From: Flavobacterium sp. N502540
Lineage (GTDB): Bacteria > Bacteroidota > Bacteroidia > Flavobacteriales > Flavobacteriaceae
Reading direction: 5' to 3'
DNA length: 64,000 nt
Assembly (NCBI RefSeq): GCF_025947365.1
Contig: NZ_CP110012.1
Span: 2,232,001-2,296,000 of the forward strand
This document shows, one piece after another, positions 61,278 to 64,000 of this stretch (position 1 is its first letter; every line of letters begins with the position of its first letter). The notes under the pieces were generated by a model that was given only the letters and a program-made list of their open reading frames with translations, did no database searches and had not been told where the DNA came from. Both the position numbers and the translations under genes were made by a program.

Positions 61278-62744
61278 ATGAAAGCCATAAATAGCGTTTT
61301 AATCGCCCCATTACTAGTGCTGCAATTCGTTGCTTCTTCAAAAGTTGGAGCGCAGTCTGCAGCACCCTCATTTAAATCAAACCCAAAAATACAAGTATAT
61401 ACTACTGCCGAAAACACCAAATTAAGATTGTCATTATCCAATGATTTCATTTTAAATCCAGCTTCACAGCAAACAAAAACAGCCGTTTCAATTACGATCG
61501 ATCCTTCAAAAACAGACCAGACTTTTTTAGGAATTGGCGGAGCCATTACCGATGCCAGTGCAGAAGTTTTTGCTAAACTGTCATCCAAAAAACAACAGGA
61601 ATTTCTAACCGCTTACTATGATAAAAATAAAGGAATAGGGTTTTCTTTGGCCAGAACCAATATGCATAGCTGTGATTTTAGCAGCGAAAGTTATACCTAT
61701 ATTCAGGAAGGTGACAAAGAGCTAAAAACCTTTACTATTGATCACGATAAAAAATACCGAATCCCATTACTCAAAAAAGCAATTGAAACAGCCGGCGGGA
61801 AATTAACGTTATTTGTTAGTCCCTGGAGTCCTCCGGCTTTTATGAAAGACAATAAGGATATTTTGCACGGCGGAGTTTTATTGCCGGAGTTTGCACAATC
61901 ATGGGCCAATTATTATGCTAAATTTATAAAAGCATACGAAAAAGAAGGAATTCCGGTCTGGGGACTGACGATTCAAAATGAACCAATGGCAAGTCAGAGA
62001 TGGGAGTCTTGCATTTACACCCCGGAAGCCGAAAGAGATTTTTTGAAAAACTTTCTGGGGCCTACTTTAGAAAAAGAAGGATTGGGATCTAAAAAGATCA
62101 TTATTTGGGACCACAACCGCGGAGAGATGCTAGAGAAAAGAGCTAATTTAGTTTTTTCTGATCCTGAAGTTTCCAAATACGCCTGGGGAATTGGATTCCA
62201 CTGGTACGAAACCTGGAACGGAGGCAGTCCGAAATTTGAATCCGTGGGGAAAGTACATGAAGCTTTTCCGAACAAAAATCTGCTTTTTACCGAAGGCTGT
62301 ATTGAAAAATTTGACGCTTCGAAATTCCAGTTTTGGGGTAATGCCGAACGATACGGAATCAATATGATCCATGATTTTAACAACGGAACGGTAGGTTGGA
62401 CAGACTGGAACATTTTGCTGGATCAAAACGGAGGCCCCAATTATGTTGGTAATTTTTGTTTTGCCCCAATTCATGCCGATACCACAAAAGATGAATTGAT
62501 CTACACACCGATGTACTATTATATTGGACATTTTTCAAAATTCATCCAACCGGGAGCGAAAAGAATTAGAAATGTAATAAGCGACAAAAGTGTATTAAGC
62601 ACTTCTTTTCTAAATACAAACGGAAAAATTGCCACCGTTGTAATGAATCAGTCAGACAAAGAAGTGGTGTACGAAATAGCAATCAATTCGGTGAAAAAAA
62701 CGCTTACTATACCGGCTCATGCCATACAAACGTTAGTGTACTAG
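61278..62744 (+). CDS. GH30 family glycoside hydrolase (second copy)
   Basis: A 488-residue paralogue of the preceding GH30 protein, with the same architecture: signal peptide (to about VGAQ), catalytic E235 (IQNEPMASQRWE) and E339 (FTEGCIEKF), and a beta domain ending TLVY. Large blocks are identical to the first copy (ERDFLKN.LGPTL.KEGLG, NNGTVGWTDWNILLDQ), so the two arose by tandem duplication. Differences around the substrate cleft (TPWSPNAFMKS versus SPWSPPAFMKD) could give different product lengths. Confidence 0.9.
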   Translation: MKAINSVLIAPLLVLQFVASSKVGAQSAAPSFKSNPKIQVYTTAENTKLRLSLSNDFILNPASQQTKTAVSITIDPSKTDQTFLGIGGAITDASAEVFAKLSSKKQQEFLTAYYDKNKGIGFSLARTNMHSCDFSSESYTYIQEGDKELKTFTIDHDKKYRIPLLKKAIETAGGKLTLFVSPWSPPAFMKDNKDILHGGVLLPEFAQSWANYYAKFIKAYEKEGIPVWGLTIQNEPMASQRWESCIYTPEAERDFLKNFLGPTLEKEGLGSKKIIIWDHNRGEMLEKRANLVFSDPEVSKYAWGIGFHWYETWNGGSPKFESVGKVHEAFPNKNLLFTEGCIEKFDASKFQFWGNAERYGINMIHDFNNGTVGWTDWNILLDQNGGPNYVGNFCFAPIHADTTKDELIYTPMYYYIGHFSKFIQPGAKRIRNVISDKSVLSTSFLNTNGKIATVVMNQSDKEVVYEIAINSVKKTLTIPAHAIQTLVY

Positions 62745-62779
62745 CCTCTTTTAGCAGCATATTAATTTAAAGAAATACA

Positions 62780-64000
62780 ATGAAAAACACGAAGTTTATA
62801 GTAGTTGCTCTATTTTTTTGTGGAGCAGTATGGAGTCAGGAAGCCAGGAAAACGAGAGCAGATATAGATGCCAAGGTTTCAGAGTTGTTATCAAAGATGA
62901 CATTGGAAGAAAAAGTAGGGCAAATGACGCAGATAACAGTTACTGTTTTTGAAGATGCTCAAAAACCGGGTTATTTTGATGCCGCCAAACTAAAAAAAGG
63001 CATTCAGGAGTACCATATCGGTTCTATTCTGAATGTGCCTAATCCGGGAGCACCAACGCTTCAGAGATGGCAGGAGACCATGGCTGCCATTACTAATGAA
63101 GCCAACAAATCGAGACTTAAAATTCCGGTATTGTATGGTATAGATGCCATACACGGAGCGAGTTATACCGCCGGAGCCACCTTATTTCCACAACAAATTG
63201 GTCTGGCAGCAACGTTTAATACAGAGCTGGTAAAACGCGGGGCTGAAATTTCGGCTTACGAAACCAGAGCCTCCTCCATTCCATGGGTATTCTCTCCAGA
63301 TTTGGATTTTCCGAGAAACCCGGCCTGGTCCAGAATGTGGGAATCTTTTGGAGAAGATGCCTATCTGTCTTCCAAAATGGCGGTCGCTTTGGTAGATGGT
63401 TTTGAAGGAAACAATGTAGGATCAAAATATAGCGTAGCCTCCTGTATGAAACATTATATTGGTTATGGCAGCACCACAACCGGAAAAGACAGAACACCAA
63501 GTATTATTCCCGAGCGCATTCTAAGACAATATGATTTAACCATATATCAGGCTGCCATAAAAGCCGGAGCAAAAAGCGTAATGGTAAGTTCCGGAGAAAT
63601 CAACGGAACTCCGGTGCATTCGAGCAAACATCTGATTACGGACATTCTTAAAAAAGAATTAGGTTTTGAAGGAGTGGTAGTAACCGATTGGAAAGATATC
63701 ATTTACCTGAACACCAGACATAAAATTGCAGCAACCAAAAGAGATGCGGTTCGTATCGCAGTTATGGCCGGAATAGACATGAGCATGGTACCCGAAGAAT
63801 TTACTTTTTACACAGACCTTGTAGACTTAGTTCAAAAAGGAGAAGTGCCAATGTCCCGTATTGATGATGCAGTAACCAGAATTCTAAGAATGAAATTCGA
63901 GTTAAACCTGTTCCAGAATACGGTTGCAAATCTAAAGGATTATCCAAAATTTGGTTCAGCCGAACACATTCAGGAAGCTTATAAAACGGCTGCGGAATCC
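62780..64000 (+). CDS. GH3 family beta-glucosidase (3' end outside window)
   Basis: Begins at ATG 62780 with a signal peptide (MKNTKFIVVALFFCGAVWSQ). The 407 visible residues cover most of the GH3 barrel: MTLEEKVGQMTQ, GIDAIHGASYTAGATLFPQQIGLAAT, GSKYSVASCMKHYIGYG, and the nucleophile D303 in GVVVTDWKD. The C-terminal sandwich domain is beyond base 64000. It would release glucose from oligosaccharides made by the GH30 enzymes. Confidence 0.92.
   Translation, partial: MKNTKFIVVALFFCGAVWSQEARKTRADIDAKVSELLSKMTLEEKVGQMTQITVTVFEDAQKPGYFDAAKLKKGIQEYHIGSILNVPNPGAPTLQRWQETMAAITNEANKSRLKIPVLYGIDAIHGASYTAGATLFPQQIGLAATFNTELVKRGAEISAYETRASSIPWVFSPDLDFPRNPAWSRMWESFGEDAYLSSKMAVALVDGFEGNNVGSKYSVASCMKHYIGYGSTTTGKDRTPSIIPERILRQYDLTIYQAAIKAGAKSVMVSSGEINGTPVHSSKHLITDILKKELGFEGVVVTDWKDIIYLNTRHKIAATKRDAVRIAVMAGIDMSMVPEEFTFYTDLVDLVQKGEVPMSRIDDAVTRILRMKFELNLFQNTVANLKDYPKFGSAEHIQEAYKTAAES

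Noticed and set aside
1..64000. tRNA, rRNA, insertion sequence or prophage
   Set aside because: No cloverleaf, rRNA stretch, transposase, integrase or phage structural protein was recognised by eye.

Overview
The window is a piece of a Flavobacterium-like chromosome (phylum Bacteroidota). The evidence is AT-rich sequence, gliding-motility genes (gldA, gldE, gldD, gldJ), type IX secretion genes (porV, porU), a SusC/SusD pair with glycoside hydrolases, and promoters of the Bacteroidota form TTG-N17-23-TAnnTTTG (for example before rplU, the HU gene and the DUF2798 gene). No rRNA, tRNA, CRISPR array, transposase or prophage gene was seen.

Layout. 1-7.6 kb: 3'-truncated gldA, a small outer-membrane barrel, a repeat-rich gap with a structured-RNA candidate, a dGTPase, a DUF3078 protein with dxs, tadA, and an unrecognised membrane protein. 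7.8-17.1 kb: a 1888-residue alpha-2-macroglobulin lipoprotein followed by penicillin-binding protein 1C, then DUF2798 and Crp/Fnr genes. 17.2-23.1 kb: RNase G/E, a 30-residue basic protein and HU on the minus strand, diverging from mutY-ssb-gldE-gldD. 23.3-30.1 kb: VOC protein, metal-binding lipoprotein, EamA transporter, a repeat cluster, two M16 peptidase genes, and rplU-rpmA. 30.3-39.7 kb: serine hydrolase, AraC regulator, AsmA-like protein, MiaE-like hydroxylase, glycosyltransferase, M1 aminopeptidase. 39.8-51.6 kb: pdhC-pdhA, cdd, porV-porU, then gldJ and murF in the opposite direction. 51.7-64 kb: a polysaccharide utilisation locus with a propeller/LuxR regulator, SusC, SusD, two tandem GH30 enzymes and a GH3 enzyme cut by the window end.

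How the genes work together. GldA (ABC ATPase), GldD/GldE and GldJ, with PorU and PorV, belong to the linked gliding and type IX secretion machinery. The alpha-2-macroglobulin and PBP1C probably form a periplasmic defence and wall-repair pair. The terminal locus should bind, import and hydrolyse a beta-glucan; GH30+GH30+GH3 suggests beta-1,6-glucan. A perfect 17-bp direct repeat upstream of susC, 33 bp apart, is a good operator candidate.

The most unusual non-coding content is a set of intergenic repeat families: 7-bp periodic arrays (14 units in one), palindromes with the core CTGAGCGAAGTCGAAG, tandem 26-bp and 22-bp arrays of that core, a triple-hairpin module, and a likely structured RNA at about 1.5 kb.
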